A DNA stretch of 64,000 bases from Sphingomonas sp. Y57 (GCF_001015195.1 NZ_LDES01000085.1:1-64000), one strand, 5' to 3'. Counted from the first letter of the stretch, positions 44,251 through 54,211 are shown. Translations and numbers: made by a program. Notes: generated from the sequence alone by a model not told the origin.

Positions 44251-44455
44251 CGATATTGTCCTGGACGATGTCTACGAAGAAAGTTCTGAACATCATCGCT
44301 GCAACGTTAGAGAGCATTTCGAGGCTTGTGGAATACCATAACTGCAAGCATTCGCCGTAAGCGCCTCGCCTGATCCGCTCCAGCGTCCGGCTCATGGGAG
44401 CAATTTCGCGGTCAAGAAGCGAGGTCTGGCCTTCGAGGGCGGCATCGTCCTCCAT
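44228..44455 (-). pseudogene. Truncated DksA/TraR-like fragment
   Basis: A 75-codon frame. Its first half, ending REIAPMSRTLERIRRGAYGEC, matches the segment just before the C4 zinc finger of DksA/TraR proteins, where YGxC is normally followed by xxCG. Here the sequence runs into unrelated residues (LQLWYSTSLEML) and the zinc finger is lost. Upstream of the ATG, codons for VRELVELKQGK continue in another frame, as if one base were lost in the GGGAAAATGG tract. This suggests a decayed gene. It overlaps the 3' end of the ArsR gene. Confidence in the family is moderate. Confidence 0.35.
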
Positions 44456-44671
44456 TTTCCCTGCTTGAGCTCAACCAGTTCGCGGACGTCGCCCACGTCC
44501 TTGCAAGAACTCCATGGAATCAATCTCAGTGCCACTATCGATCCGGGCTTCACCGATCAAATTCGGAACCATACGTAAGGACAGACGAAGATCGGCGAGT
44601 TTACAGATGATTGGCCTGCGACCCGCGCATAACCAGCCTATTGGACCGCCGGCGAGAGAATGAGAGGACCG
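44251..44671. other. Intergenic segment with the DksA-like remnant
   Basis: Apart from the truncated DksA-like fragment, no gene is supported in these 420 bp. The right end contains the start region of the beta-CASP nuclease gene (AGAGAATGAGAGG ahead of its ATG). No repeat or element end was seen. Confidence 0.4.
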
Positions 44672-46273
44672 ATGAGTAGCGTACCCACCATAACCTTCCA
44701 CGGCGCTGCCGGCACAGTCACTGGTTCCTGCATGGAACTACGCCATGGCGGAAAGACGATCCTCATAGATTGCGGCTTGTTCCAGGGATCCCGGACGCTG
44801 GAAACACTCAATCGCGACCCCTTCGAGTTCGACGTGCGCAAGATCGACGCCGTTGTCCTGACGCACGCGCATATCGACCATAGCGGCCTGCTGCCCAGGC
44901 TCACGGCGGAAGGGTATCGCGGGCCGATCTTCGCGACACCGCAAACCCGCGACCTTCTGTATTACATGCTGCCCGACGCCGGACGAATTCAGGAGGGCGA
45001 TGCGGAGCGCCGCAATCGACGGCAGGATCGCCGGGACGAGGAGCCGATCGAACCGATCTATACCGAAGCGGATTCCAAAGCGGCCTATGAACAGGTCGAG
45101 ACAGTAGCGCTGCACGACTGGTTCGCACCTGCCGCCGGTTTTCGGGCCCGCTTGTGGAATGCGGGCCATATCCTGGGTTCCACATCCGTGGAGATCGAGG
45201 TCGGTGGCGTGCACTTGCTCTTCTCCGGCGACCTGGGTCCAGACCACAAGGCCTTTCATGCCGATCCCGAGGGTCCGGCAGGACTCGATCATGTGTTCTG
45301 CGAGAGCACCTATGGCGACCGCGTCCGCGAGGACGTGACGATCGAGCAGCGCCGGACTTTGCTGGAAGCCGAGATCAATGCAGCGCTTACGCGCGGCGGC
45401 AACCTCGTCATTCCCGTTTTCGCGCTCGAACGCACCCAGGAATTGCTCCTCGATATCGCGACCCTGATCAACACCGGACGCCTGGCGCATCCACAGGTGT
45501 TCATCGATTCGCCACTTGCGACCCGCGCGACAGAGGTGTTCGCCAAACATGCCGGGGAACTCGAAGACATGGGCTCGGGTGAAATCTTCCGTCACCCCTC
45601 GTTCCACTACACTGCCAGCACGATGGAATCGATGCGGCTCAACGACATGTCCGGAGCCATCATCATGGCGGCATCCGGCATGTGCGAAGCGGGACGCATC
45701 CGTCACCATCTGCGGTACAATCTCGGCCGCCGTGAATCGACGATCCTGTTCGTCGGTTTCCAGGCCGCAGGCACCCTTGGCCGGACAATCCTCGATGGCG
45801 CGAACCGCGTGCGCATCTGGGGGCAGGACGTCGCGGTGCGCGCGCAGATCCGGCGGATCGACACTTATTCGGCGCATGCCGACCAGAAGGATCTGCAGCG
45901 CTGGATAAGGGCGCGGAAGCCGATCGATGGCAGCCTGTTCCTGGGACACGGCGAAGAGGGCTCGATCGAGACGTTCCGCCGCCTGATGCAGGCGGACGAT
46001 GCTGCGGCATCGATTGTCACGCCGAAGATCGGGGAAACCTATTCACTGCCGTCACGCGCCTCGTCCAAGCGCCTGAAGACCGGAAAGCTGGAACTACAGG
46101 AGGCTGTCGGCCGCGATTGGCAGAATGACTATGCGGATTTTTCGACCCATCTGAAAAAAGAACTGCAGAATATCGAGAGCGCGTCGGCCCGGCGCGAGGC
46201 ACTCGCCCGCATGGCCGAGATTCTGCATTCCTATCAGGCCTATCGCGAGCATCGTAAGAGCCGATCGAGCTGA
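44672..46273 (+). CDS. MBL-fold beta-CASP RNA nuclease (YSH1/CPSF73-like)
   Basis: A 533-residue enzyme. The MBL core (residues 1-200) has LTHAHIDHSGLLP (HxHxDH), a His in LWNAGHILGSTSVEI and the Asp of FSGDLGPD. The beta-CASP domain (about residues 215-370) has ESTYGDR. The last part carries IMAASGMCEAGRIRHHL and the motif DTYSAHADQKDL with the final metal-binding His. Bacterial relatives are putative mRNA exo/endonucleases. The ATG at 44672 fits the family N-terminus (ITFHGAAGTVTGS); an ATG at 44660 is also possible. Its link with the rest of the region is unclear. Confidence 0.92.
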   Translation: MSSVPTITFHGAAGTVTGSCMELRHGGKTILIDCGLFQGSRTLETLNRDPFEFDVRKIDAVVLTHAHIDHSGLLPRLTAEGYRGPIFATPQTRDLLYYMLPDAGRIQEGDAERRNRRQDRRDEEPIEPIYTEADSKAAYEQVETVALHDWFAPAAGFRARLWNAGHILGSTSVEIEVGGVHLLFSGDLGPDHKAFHADPEGPAGLDHVFCESTYGDRVREDVTIEQRRTLLEAEINAALTRGGNLVIPVFALERTQELLLDIATLINTGRLAHPQVFIDSPLATRATEVFAKHAGELEDMGSGEIFRHPSFHYTASTMESMRLNDMSGAIIMAASGMCEAGRIRHHLRYNLGRRESTILFVGFQAAGTLGRTILDGANRVRIWGQDVAVRAQIRRIDTYSAHADQKDLQRWIRARKPIDGSLFLGHGEEGSIETFRRLMQADDAAASIVTPKIGETYSLPSRASSKRLKTGKLELQEAVGRDWQNDYADFSTHLKKELQNIESASARREALARMAEILHSYQAYREHRKSRSS

Positions 46274-46364
46274 TCGGCGAAAACAAAGTGACCAGCCCCA
46301 GACATAAACGGGTGCCGGCACGCGCGAATTCGCTATATATCATAGTTTCATCAAAGGAGTAATT

Positions 46365-46607
46365 ATGTCGAATACCCCCCACACCCTGAGCGAGGAATTC
46401 CCCGGTCAGATGGACAAGATTCACGCCTTGAAGGTTTCGGACTCTCGCTTCGCGCAGCTTCTTCTCGATTATGATGTCGTGAACGACGAAATCCACGTGG
46501 CTGAAACCAATATCGAACCGACCTCGCAAGATCACGAGACCGAACTTCGCAAGCGCCGCCTCGCGATCAAGGATCAGATCGCCGAAGCCCTGTCGCAGGC
46601 CGCCTGA
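46365..46607 (+). CDS. DUF465/YdcH-family small protein
   Basis: An 80-residue soluble, mostly helical protein. The pattern HTLSEEFPGQMDKIHALKVS followed by DSRFAQLLLDYDVVNDEIH and ETELRKRRLAIKDQIAEAL is the DUF465 (YdcH) signature. AAAGGAGTAATT gives a strong ribosome site. It is a single gene with an AT-rich promoter (TATATATCATAG) directly upstream. Family function is unknown. Confidence 0.88.
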   Translation: MSNTPHTLSEEFPGQMDKIHALKVSDSRFAQLLLDYDVVNDEIHVAETNIEPTSQDHETELRKRRLAIKDQIAEALSQAA

Positions 46608-46769
46608 TCTGCCCAAGGGCCGGATGCCGCGCGTTCGGCCCTTACGACAATAGCCGGCCATGGCTCTGCGTCGCCACAAATTCACGGCCAGCAACGAAAG
46701 CGCGCATCCCCCCTCAGGAATGGACCTGAACCAGCTTCGAACCAGGCACGAGCTGCCCGCTCATCGCTC

Positions 46770-48032
46770 CTAGCGAAACACCATGAGCGCGGCGATACCG
46801 GCAGCAGATGCCAGAACTGATGCGAAGAGTGGGCCGGACGCCTTCCAGCCTTGCTTTGATGGCCCTGCCAGTACCAGCGTGAGTACAGCCTTCCACATCG
46901 TGTTGGCGAGCACGGGCACCGCAAGCACCAGTCCGGCCGTGTCGGGTTTCAACATATCCTCAGGCAGCCCCGCGAGCGTGAGTACGGCTGCGTCCACATC
47001 CCACATGCCCGTAAGACCAAGCACAACGACAATGCCCTGATCGCCGAACCGCGCGAGCGCCCAACGTGCCGGGACAGCAATCAACGCAACCGCGCCCGCC
47101 AGCAGAAGCGCCGGCCCGAAATCCAGCGGATTGCCCAGCTTCACCTCGCTGGCGCCATCACCATCCACCTTGGAGCGTAGCGCCAGAAGGGTTGTCAGAC
47201 CGCCGACGACGAAAGCCGGAACCATTGCAAGCGCGAGCGATGTGCTGGCGTAGGGGATGAGGGTAAAAGAGAGTATCTGGACGCGCGCGAACATCACGAG
47301 CGAGGCGAGCGCAATACCAGCAATCAAGGGGCCTTGCGGACCATCATTGGCGCGCAAACGCCGGGCATAGGCAACAGTGACCGCCGTGGACGATACCAAT
47401 GCCCCGAACAAAGCGGTTATCATGACCCCCTTGTCCGCGCCGAGCCGACGACTGGCGACATAGCCGGCGAAGGAGAGTCCGAGCACGACGACGACGACCA
47501 TCCAGATTTGCCGCGGGTTCCAGGCCTCAAAGGGGCCGTAGCTCGCATCCGGCAGCAGCGGCAGGATGACCAACGCGACGATCGCGAACGTGGCGATCGA
47601 TTCGACCTCCTTGTGGCTCATCCCTTTGAGCATGGCGTGGGATTGCTGCCTGAGCGTCAGGATCAAGGTGGTTACCGCCGCGACGGCCAGCGTCTCGCTC
47701 ACCAGGCCCTGCCCGGCCATATATCCCAAGGCGAAGGTGATAATGCCGACCAACGTATTGGTGATGGACAGGCTGGCCGTGCGGGCTTGTTCGCTGCGAT
47801 ATCCAAGAACCAGGCTGGCAGTGACCGCCAGCCCGATTACCGCCGCAAGGCTTTCGGGCATATGGCTGGCAAGGCCGCCGGCAAGACCGAGCAGGCCAAA
47901 GGTGCGCAAACCGCTGACCCGGCTGCCATCCGCTGCCTCGCGCTGCCGCCAGCCTCGCTCGATACCGATCAGCACGCCTACCGCGAGCGCCGCAGCAAGC
48001 GAACGAAGCAGTTCCATATCAAGCGATATCAA
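46770..48032 (-). CDS. MgtC/SapB plus DUF4010 membrane protein
   Basis: About 420 residues with roughly 12 hydrophobic helices. The N-terminal 130 residues form an MgtC/SapB-type domain (LLRSLAAALAVGVLIGIERGW, ending TLRQQSH). The rest is DUF4010, with RRLGADKGVMITALFGALVS and a C-terminal helix near AGIAALMVF. The domain pair is common in proteobacteria; transport of Mg2+ or another ion is suspected but unproven. The start is chosen as TTG at 48032 since GGAG lies 6 bases before it. The ATG at 48017 and a TTG at 48050 lack ribosome sites. Confidence 0.85.
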   Translation of the reverse strand: MISLDMELLRSLAAALAVGVLIGIERGWRQREAADGSRVSGLRTFGLLGLAGGLASHMPESLAAVIGLAVTASLVLGYRSEQARTASLSITNTLVGIITFALGYMAGQGLVSETLAVAAVTTLILTLRQQSHAMLKGMSHKEVESIATFAIVALVILPLLPDASYGPFEAWNPRQIWMVVVVVLGLSFAGYVASRRLGADKGVMITALFGALVSSTAVTVAYARRLRANDGPQGPLIAGIALASLVMFARVQILSFTLIPYASTSLALAMVPAFVVGGLTTLLALRSKVDGDGASEVKLGNPLDFGPALLLAGAVALIAVPARWALARFGDQGIVVVLGLTGMWDVDAAVLTLAGLPEDMLKPDTAGLVLAVPVLANTMWKAVLTLVLAGPSKQGWKASGPLFASVLASAAGIAALMVFR

Positions 48033-48179
48033 ATGATCACTCCACGGCAAGGTAATCGATCGGGAACGGTAGTATGAACGCGGCAGATAGGCTCCTCCTT
48101 ATGCGCGACGTGGATTGAATGGATTTGATTACGCGCGCCAAATCGATCCGCCCCCAGGCCAGCTACAGATATCCCTATA

Positions 48180-49796
48180 TTAGCGGCGATCCTTCAAGTT
48201 GATTGTTCGACCCTTGCCGACGAGACTCAAGAAGGTCGGTCGATGACTCACCACCACGACTCCGGTCCCTGTCTCGCGAAGCCACGCGTCGAGGTGGCCC
48301 GCAAGCCGCGCCTCCGTCGCCATGTCCAACCCCTCGCTCGGCTCGTCGAGCAGCAGCCACGGCCTGCCGGCAAGCAAGGCGCGGGCGATCGACAACCGCT
48401 TGCGCTGGCCGCCCGACAACCGCGCTCCGCCGTCGCCGACCCATTGGTCAAGCCCATGCGGCATCGCGCGAATATCGACAGCGAGGCAGGCGACTTCCAG
48501 CGCCGCCCAAAGCCGTTCGTCGCTGAGGCCGGGGCGCGCCACACGCAAATTGTCGCGGATGGTTCCCGACAGGAGCTGGGCATCCTGGGGCGAGAGCGCG
48601 AATGCCGCTCGCACGTCCTCGGACGGCAGGGAAGCAAGAAGCTGGTCATCAAGAGCAATGCCACAATGCTCGCCAGCGGGCCGAATACCAGCGAGCGTTT
48701 CCAGAAGGCTGGTCTTGCCGCTGCCGGATTTGCCTGAAATCCCCAAGCGCTCGCCCGCCACGATCCGGACATGCAGGCCGTCCCGATCAAAGGCAATGCT
48801 CCGCGCGGGCGCCATGGATGCCGTCGCCTTGCGGACAAGCGCAGAGGGTTGACCCGCCATGCCCTCCAATCGCGAGAGGGCGGCCGCGACCAGCGCGCTT
48901 CGCGATACGCCGCGCACATAGCCGGAAAGGGCCTCGATCGCACCCGCCGCCGCCAGCACGGCAAGCACCGTCAACGGCAGGGAGGCATGGGAGAGGATCA
49001 GCATCGCGCCCATGGCGATGCCTCCACCCAACACGAGGCCCGCGTCGATGATTGCTTCGCCGCGCGCAAAACGACGCCGCGCGCTGTCCAGTTCGGCCGT
49101 CTCGACCGCGAGGCTTCGCCCGATCGCCGGAGCGAGATCGTAGGCAAGGATTTCGGGCGAGGCGGCGGCATAATCCACCATGCCCGCCTTGAGCCGCGCA
49201 AGCGCCGCTGCCATGTCGGTCGCGGCGCTCGCCAGCAGGTGGGGGGTCGCCAAATGCGCCCAGAGGACAAGCCCGACAAGCAACGCCAGCAAGACAAGGC
49301 TCGCCCAAGGGCTGGCAAGCCATGCAAGGACAAGACCGATCGCAGCCCCGGCGAGCGCAGCAGGCAACGCGGGCCTACGGATCAGCCTGTCCTCCAATGC
49401 GCCGATGTCCTGCACGAGCCGCGTCACGGCATCGCCCGCCGAGACCGCCCGCACGTCGCGCTCGGACAGGATGCGATCGAACAGGCGCGCGCGAACCGCG
49501 GCGAGCGCCAACAGCGCGCCGCGATGGCCACATAACCGTTCGCCATAGCGTGCCGTGGTGCGAATGATCGCCAGCAGCCGGATCAACGCGCTCGGCACCA
49601 GGTAGTTGAAACCCTGCGCGGCCAGCACGCCGGCCAGTCCGGCAAGCGCAGCACCGGTGATGAACCATCCGGACAGGCCCAGCAGCAGGACCGCAGAGAT
49701 CGTCGCGGCGGCGGCGAGCAGGCCCGCAATCCGGAAAGCCCGGCGCTCCGGGCCGATCGCCTCGGCCAGCAGCCGGTCCATATCCGCGCGGCTCAT
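48180..49796 (-). CDS. cydC: CydC subunit of the thiol/haem ABC exporter
   Basis: A 538-residue half-transporter with six membrane helices (residues 20-300) and a C-terminal ATPase. It has Walker A GKSGSGKTS, signature LSGGQRKRLSIARA and Walker B WLLLDEPSEGLDM. CydDC exports cysteine and glutathione to the periplasm and is needed to assemble cytochrome bd. Its start overlaps the cydD stop (ATGA at 49793-49796). It is divergent, with cydD, from cydAB. The two halves share the early CydC segment GLSGWFITGAALAG. Confidence 0.92.
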   Translation of the reverse strand: MSRADMDRLLAEAIGPERRAFRIAGLLAAAATISAVLLLGLSGWFITGAALAGLAGVLAAQGFNYLVPSALIRLLAIIRTTARYGERLCGHRGALLALAAVRARLFDRILSERDVRAVSAGDAVTRLVQDIGALEDRLIRRPALPAALAGAAIGLVLAWLASPWASLVLLALLVGLVLWAHLATPHLLASAATDMAAALARLKAGMVDYAAASPEILAYDLAPAIGRSLAVETAELDSARRRFARGEAIIDAGLVLGGGIAMGAMLILSHASLPLTVLAVLAAAGAIEALSGYVRGVSRSALVAAALSRLEGMAGQPSALVRKATASMAPARSIAFDRDGLHVRIVAGERLGISGKSGSGKTSLLETLAGIRPAGEHCGIALDDQLLASLPSEDVRAAFALSPQDAQLLSGTIRDNLRVARPGLSDERLWAALEVACLAVDIRAMPHGLDQWVGDGGARLSGGQRKRLSIARALLAGRPWLLLDEPSEGLDMATEARLAGHLDAWLRETGTGVVVVSHRPTFLSLVGKGRTINLKDRR

Positions 49797-51373
49797 GAAA
49801 GCACCGCTTCGCTGTCGGCGATCGCGGCCAGTTCGGTGCTGTGCGTCACGATCAGGACCGTCCGTCCCTTTGCGGCGGACGCCAGTATCCTGGCGATATC
49901 GGCCGCCGATCCCGCGTCGAGATCCGCGGTCGGCTCATCCAGCAACCAGAGCGGCGCGTCCTTTAACAGCACCCGGGCGATGCCGACACGCCGGCGTTCC
50001 CCGCCGGATAGACCCGACCCGCGATGATCGAGCGGCAAGGCCAATCCCTGCCCCCGCGCTTCGATCATCGGCCCAAGGCCCGCCCGATGGGCCACGGCTT
50101 CGACCGCCGCGTCCTCGGCATCGGGACGCGCAAGACGGATATTGTCGGCCAGCGTGCCCGGGACGAACGCGACCGATTGCCCCGCCCAGCCAACATGACC
50201 GGAAAGCGCAACATCGGCCGCATCCCGGCCGTCGATCAAAACCCGCCCCTTGCCGATGGGAGCCAGCCCCAGCAGCGCGTGGAGCAGGCTCGACTTGCCG
50301 ATCCCCGTGCTGCCGCGAAGGGCAAGGCTGGTGCCCGCGGCAACGTCGAGCGTAAACGGGCCGATAGCCGTCTCGCCATAGTCGATGACCACGCCGTCGA
50401 AGCGGAGCGCGGGCGGTCCTTCGATGGCGACTTTCGGCGCGGGCAGCACTGCAGGCGCAAGAGCTTCAAGGCGCTCGACCGCAGCCTCCCCGACCTGCTT
50501 GTCGTGATAGGCAGCGGCAAGGCGGCGCATGGGCAGGTAGAATTCAGGCGCGAGGACGAGGACGAACAGGGCCTGGCCCAGCGACAGCTTTTCAGGAGCC
50601 GGGAACGGCAGGATACCCAGCAGGTTGAAGCCGCAATAGAGCGCGACCAGCGCCACCGACAGCGCCGCGAAGAACTCGATCACCGCGCTCGACACGAACG
50701 CGACCTTCAGCACGTCGATCGTGCGCGCAGCGACCTCGCGCGTCGCGTCGGCAAGGTGGCGGCTGATGCGCTCCTGCGCGCCAAAGCCCACAATCACGGG
50801 AAGCGCGCGCACCCGGTCGACGAACAGGCCCGACAGGCGGCTGAGCGCGTCGAGCTGGCGCGCGGCGGCACGCGCAGCCGCCGTCCCGGCAAGCGCCATA
50901 CCCAGGGCGAAGGGAACCAGCGTCGCGAGCATAATCGCGCTGGCAATCCAGCTTCCCAATGCGGCGGCAATCGCGATGATGAGCGGAGAGAGGACAGCGG
51001 CGCGGCGCAGAGGGAGGAAGCGGGAATGGAAGCCGCCCAGGTCCTCGATCCGGTCGACGGCATCGGCCACCGCCTCGCCCAACATCCGGCGATCGCCCGG
51101 CGGCGCAACAAGCACATGCGGGAAAACCCGCCGGCGCCAGTTCGTCCTGGTGCGCACTGCGGCGCCTTCACCGGCATGGACCGCACCGATCTGAAGACCG
51201 CCGCGAAGCAGGGCCGCGGCGATCAATCCGCCCACGGCAAGCAGAAGATGGCCATGGCCGCCCTGTTCCGCAGATGCCACGGCGCAGGCGAGCGCGGCCG
51301 CCATGAGGATCGCCGCGCCGCTGTCCCCGATCCAGAAAAGGACCGGCACCTGCCTATCTAATGCCTTGCTCAT
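49793..51373 (-). CDS. cydD: CydD subunit of the thiol/haem ABC exporter
   Basis: A 526-residue half-transporter paired with CydC. Membrane domain covers about residues 10-310. The ATPase has GSTGIGKSSLLHALLG as Walker A, signature LSGGERRRVGIARV and Walker B LWLLDEPTADLDA. It begins 90 bp from the divergent cydA start, so both halves of the bd-oxidase system share one control region. The N-terminal part VLFWIGDSGAAILMAAALA is shorter than in E. coli CydD (588 residues). Confidence 0.92.
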   Translation of the reverse strand: MSKALDRQVPVLFWIGDSGAAILMAAALACAVASAEQGGHGHLLLAVGGLIAAALLRGGLQIGAVHAGEGAAVRTRTNWRRRVFPHVLVAPPGDRRMLGEAVADAVDRIEDLGGFHSRFLPLRRAAVLSPLIIAIAAALGSWIASAIMLATLVPFALGMALAGTAAARAAARQLDALSRLSGLFVDRVRALPVIVGFGAQERISRHLADATREVAARTIDVLKVAFVSSAVIEFFAALSVALVALYCGFNLLGILPFPAPEKLSLGQALFVLVLAPEFYLPMRRLAAAYHDKQVGEAAVERLEALAPAVLPAPKVAIEGPPALRFDGVVIDYGETAIGPFTLDVAAGTSLALRGSTGIGKSSLLHALLGLAPIGKGRVLIDGRDAADVALSGHVGWAGQSVAFVPGTLADNIRLARPDAEDAAVEAVAHRAGLGPMIEARGQGLALPLDHRGSGLSGGERRRVGIARVLLKDAPLWLLDEPTADLDAGSAADIARILASAAKGRTVLIVTHSTELAAIADSEAVLS

Positions 51374-51374
51374 A

Positions 51375-51390
51375 TACTCAATTACGAGTA
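51375..51390. promoter_or_regulatory. Inverted repeat in the cydDC / cydAB divergent promoter
   Basis: TACTC-aattac-GAGTA, a 16-bp interrupted palindrome immediately before the cydD start, in an AT-rich 90-bp interval. It is a possible operator for an oxygen-, redox- or sulfur-responsive regulator. No FNR-type TTGAT-N4-ATCAA site was found. Confidence 0.35.
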
Positions 51391-51463
51391 ACGGCTAATC
51401 ATAATTTTTTCAACCGACTCAGGACACCCATGGAAGCCGGGCCGGAACGCAAGGAGTCTTGCC

Positions 51464-53050
51464 ATGGACATGGCCGTGATCGAACTCTCCCGGCTGCAGT
51501 TCGCCCTGACCGCGCTATACCATTTCCTGTTCGTCCCCCTGACGCTCGGCCTCTCCTTCATCCTCGTCATCATGGAGAGCATCTATGTGATGACGGGCCG
51601 TGAGATCTGGCGCACCGTCACGCGCTTCTGGGGCAAGCTGTTCGGTATCAACTTCGTGCTGGGCGTTGCCACCGGCATCACCATGGAATTCCAGTTCGGC
51701 ACCAACTGGTCCTACTATTCCCACTATGTCGGCGACATTTTCGGCGCGCCGCTCGCCATCGAAGGGCTGATGGCCTTTTTCCTCGAAGCGACGTTCGTCG
51801 GCCTCATGTTCTTCGGATGGGACAAGCTGTCCAGGGTCGGGCATCTGCTGACCACCTTCATGGTCGCGCTCGGGTCCAACCTCTCGGCGCTGTGGATCCT
51901 CGTCGCTAATGGCTGGATGCAGAATCCGGTGGGATCGCGCTTCAATCCCGAGACGATGCGCATGGAAGTCTCCGATTTCATGGCGGTGCTGTTCAATCCG
52001 GTGGCGCAGGCGAAGTTCGTCCATACGGTGAGCGCCGGCTATGTCTGCGCCTCGGTCTTCGTGCTCGGCGTCTCGGCCTGGTATCTCCTCAAGGGCAAAT
52101 GGGTCGCGGTCGCGCGGCGCAGCTTCACCGTCGCCGCCGCCTTCGGCCTCGCATCCTCGCTGTCGGTTGTCGTGCTGGGCGACGAGAGCGGCTATGCGCT
52201 GACCGACAACCAGAAGATGAAGCTCGCCGCGCTGGAAGCCATGTGGCACACCGAACCGGCTCCGGCGGGTATCGCCGTTGTCGGCTTTCCCAGCGTCACC
52301 GACCGCGAAACCTATTTCGAGGTCAAGATTCCCTATGTGCTCGGCCTCATCTCCACGCGCAGCCTGACGGGCGAAGTCTCCGGCATCTTCGAGCTGGTCG
52401 CCAGGGCGCAGGACCGCATCGAGAACGGCATCAAAGCCTATGACGCAGTCGAAAAGCTGAAGGTCGACCAGAAGGACATGGTCGCACGCGAGGCATTCGA
52501 GCGGAGCAAGGCCGATCTTGGTTATGCCCTGCTGCTGAAACGCTTCGTCGCCGATCCGCGGCAAGCCACGCCCCAGGACATCGAGAAGGCCGCATGGTCG
52601 ACCGTGCCCAATGTCCCTGTGATGTTCTGGGTGTTCCGCGCGATGGCGGGCCTCGGCTTCTTCTTCATCGCTTTCTTCGGCGCCGCCTTCTGGATGGCCT
52701 CGATCCGCAAGCTGAACTGCGACAGCCGCTTCTGCCGCACCTTCCTGCGCGCTGCGGTGTGGGTCATTCCGTTGCCGTGGATCGCCATCGAATTTGGCTG
52801 GATCCTGGCCGAGATCGGCCGCCAGCCCTGGGCGATCGACGGCGTTCTGCCGACCTTCCTTGCCGCATCGAGCCTGACCGTCGCGCAACTCTGGACGACG
52901 ATCATCGGCTTCACGGTAATCTACGGCGCGCTGGCGGTCATCGAAGTACGGCTGATGCTGGCGGCGATCCGCAAGGGACCGGACCAACATCGACCCCCGG
53001 CGCCATCCTCCGAAACCCACAGCGGCTACGCGCCCATCCCTGCCGAATAA
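51464..53050 (+). CDS. cydA: Cytochrome bd ubiquinol oxidase subunit I
   Basis: A 528-residue membrane subunit carrying haems b558, b595 and d. Key residues are His20 (LYHFLFVPLTLG), Glu in AFFLEATFVGLMFFGW, His in KFVHTVSAGY and Met in VPVMFWVFRAM, and the quinol-region motif GRQPW. The Q-loop is of the long type (DKLKVDQKDMVAR-like region near residue 325), as in E. coli CydA. AAGGAG lies 8 bases before the ATG. bd oxidases are high-affinity, and unlike haem-copper oxidases are resistant to sulfide, which suits the sulfur-detoxification genes around it. Confidence 0.95.
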   Translation: MDMAVIELSRLQFALTALYHFLFVPLTLGLSFILVIMESIYVMTGREIWRTVTRFWGKLFGINFVLGVATGITMEFQFGTNWSYYSHYVGDIFGAPLAIEGLMAFFLEATFVGLMFFGWDKLSRVGHLLTTFMVALGSNLSALWILVANGWMQNPVGSRFNPETMRMEVSDFMAVLFNPVAQAKFVHTVSAGYVCASVFVLGVSAWYLLKGKWVAVARRSFTVAAAFGLASSLSVVVLGDESGYALTDNQKMKLAALEAMWHTEPAPAGIAVVGFPSVTDRETYFEVKIPYVLGLISTRSLTGEVSGIFELVARAQDRIENGIKAYDAVEKLKVDQKDMVAREAFERSKADLGYALLLKRFVADPRQATPQDIEKAAWSTVPNVPVMFWVFRAMAGLGFFFIAFFGAAFWMASIRKLNCDSRFCRTFLRAAVWVIPLPWIAIEFGWILAEIGRQPWAIDGVLPTFLAASSLTVAQLWTTIIGFTVIYGALAVIEVRLMLAAIRKGPDQHRPPAPSSETHSGYAPIPAE

Positions 53051-53062
53051 GGAGAACAGGTC

Positions 53063-54211
53063 ATGGCACCTCCCATCGACTATGAAACGCTCCGGCTGAT
53101 CTGGTGGCTGCTGATGGGCGTCCTCCTGATCGGCTTCACCCTGACCGACGGCTTCGACCTTGGCACCGCCGCGCTGCTGCCTTTTGTTGCCAGGACCGAC
53201 GCCGAACGCCGCCTCGTCATCAACTCCATCGGTGCGACGTGGGAGGGGAACCAAGTCTGGTTCATCCTTGGCGGCGGCGCGATCTTCGCGGCATGGCCGT
53301 TCGTCTATGCGGTCAGCTTCTCCGGCTTCTATCTGGCCATGTTCCTCGTCCTCGCGGCGCTCATCCTGCGGCCCGTCGGCTTCAAATACCGCTCGAAGAA
53401 GCCGGACGCCGCATGGCGCGCGCGCTGGGACTGGGCGCTGTTCGTCGGCGGTTTCGTTCCGGCGCTGGTGTTCGGCGTCGCGGTCGGCAATGTGCTCACC
53501 GGTATCCCCTTCCGGCTCGATAGCGATCTGCGCTCCTTCTACGAGGGCAGCCTGCTCGGCCTGTTCCATCCCTTCTCGCTGGTCGCCGGCCTTCTCTCGG
53601 TCGCCATGATCGTGCTGCACGGCGCAAGCTGGCTCGCGATCAAGATCGAACGCGGCGCTGTGCATGACCGCGCCCGCGCCTTCGGCCAGGTCGCCGCCGT
53701 CGCCTCGATCCTGCTCTTTGCCATCGGCGGCGTGATGGTCGCGACCATGGGCTATGGTTTCCGCCTGACGCACGGCGCCGATCCGCTCGGCCCCTCTAAT
53801 CCGCTGCTTTCAGGAACGGTCGCAGCGCCGGGGGCCTGGCTCGACAATTATGGCGCCCATCCCTGGATGCTGATCGCCCCCATTCTCGGTTTCGCGGGGC
53901 CGCTGCTGGCGTGGATCGGTATCCGCAAGGGCCGCGAGGTTCTGGCCTTTGGCGGCTCATCTCTCGGCGCGATCGGCATCATCGCGACCGTGGGCCTCTC
54001 GATGTTCCCGTTCATCCTGCCCAGCTCGATCGACCCGGCCTCGAGCCTGACGGTCTGGAACGCGTCGTCCAGCCATGTGACCCTGTTCATCATGCTCGCG
54101 GTGACGGTGATCTTCCTGCCAATCGTGCTGCTCTACACCGCCTGGGTCTACAAGGTCCTGTTCGGCCGCATCACGCTGCGCGACGTCGACACCAACCCCG
54201 ACTTTTATTGA
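53063..54211 (+). CDS. cydB: Cytochrome bd ubiquinol oxidase subunit II
   Basis: A 382-residue membrane subunit with nine hydrophobic helices. The start MAPPIDYETLRLIWWLLMGV and the segment TLTDGFDLGTAALLPFVAR are the CydB signature, as is ATWEGNQVWFILGGGAIFAAWP. The C-terminal end YTAWVYKVLFGRI precedes the small cydX gene. A good AAGGAG site is 12 bp after the cydA stop. Together with CydA and the 36-residue CydX it forms the oxidase. Confidence 0.95.
   Translation: MAPPIDYETLRLIWWLLMGVLLIGFTLTDGFDLGTAALLPFVARTDAERRLVINSIGATWEGNQVWFILGGGAIFAAWPFVYAVSFSGFYLAMFLVLAALILRPVGFKYRSKKPDAAWRARWDWALFVGGFVPALVFGVAVGNVLTGIPFRLDSDLRSFYEGSLLGLFHPFSLVAGLLSVAMIVLHGASWLAIKIERGAVHDRARAFGQVAAVASILLFAIGGVMVATMGYGFRLTHGADPLGPSNPLLSGTVAAPGAWLDNYGAHPWMLIAPILGFAGPLLAWIGIRKGREVLAFGGSSLGAIGIIATVGLSMFPFILPSSIDPASSLTVWNASSSHVTLFIMLAVTVIFLPIVLLYTAWVYKVLFGRITLRDVDTNPDFY

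Noticed and set aside
51515-53773. Long minus-strand open frame opposite cydA and cydB
   Set aside because: Shadow of two clearly recognised genes; composition is typical of an antisense frame and there is no family similarity.
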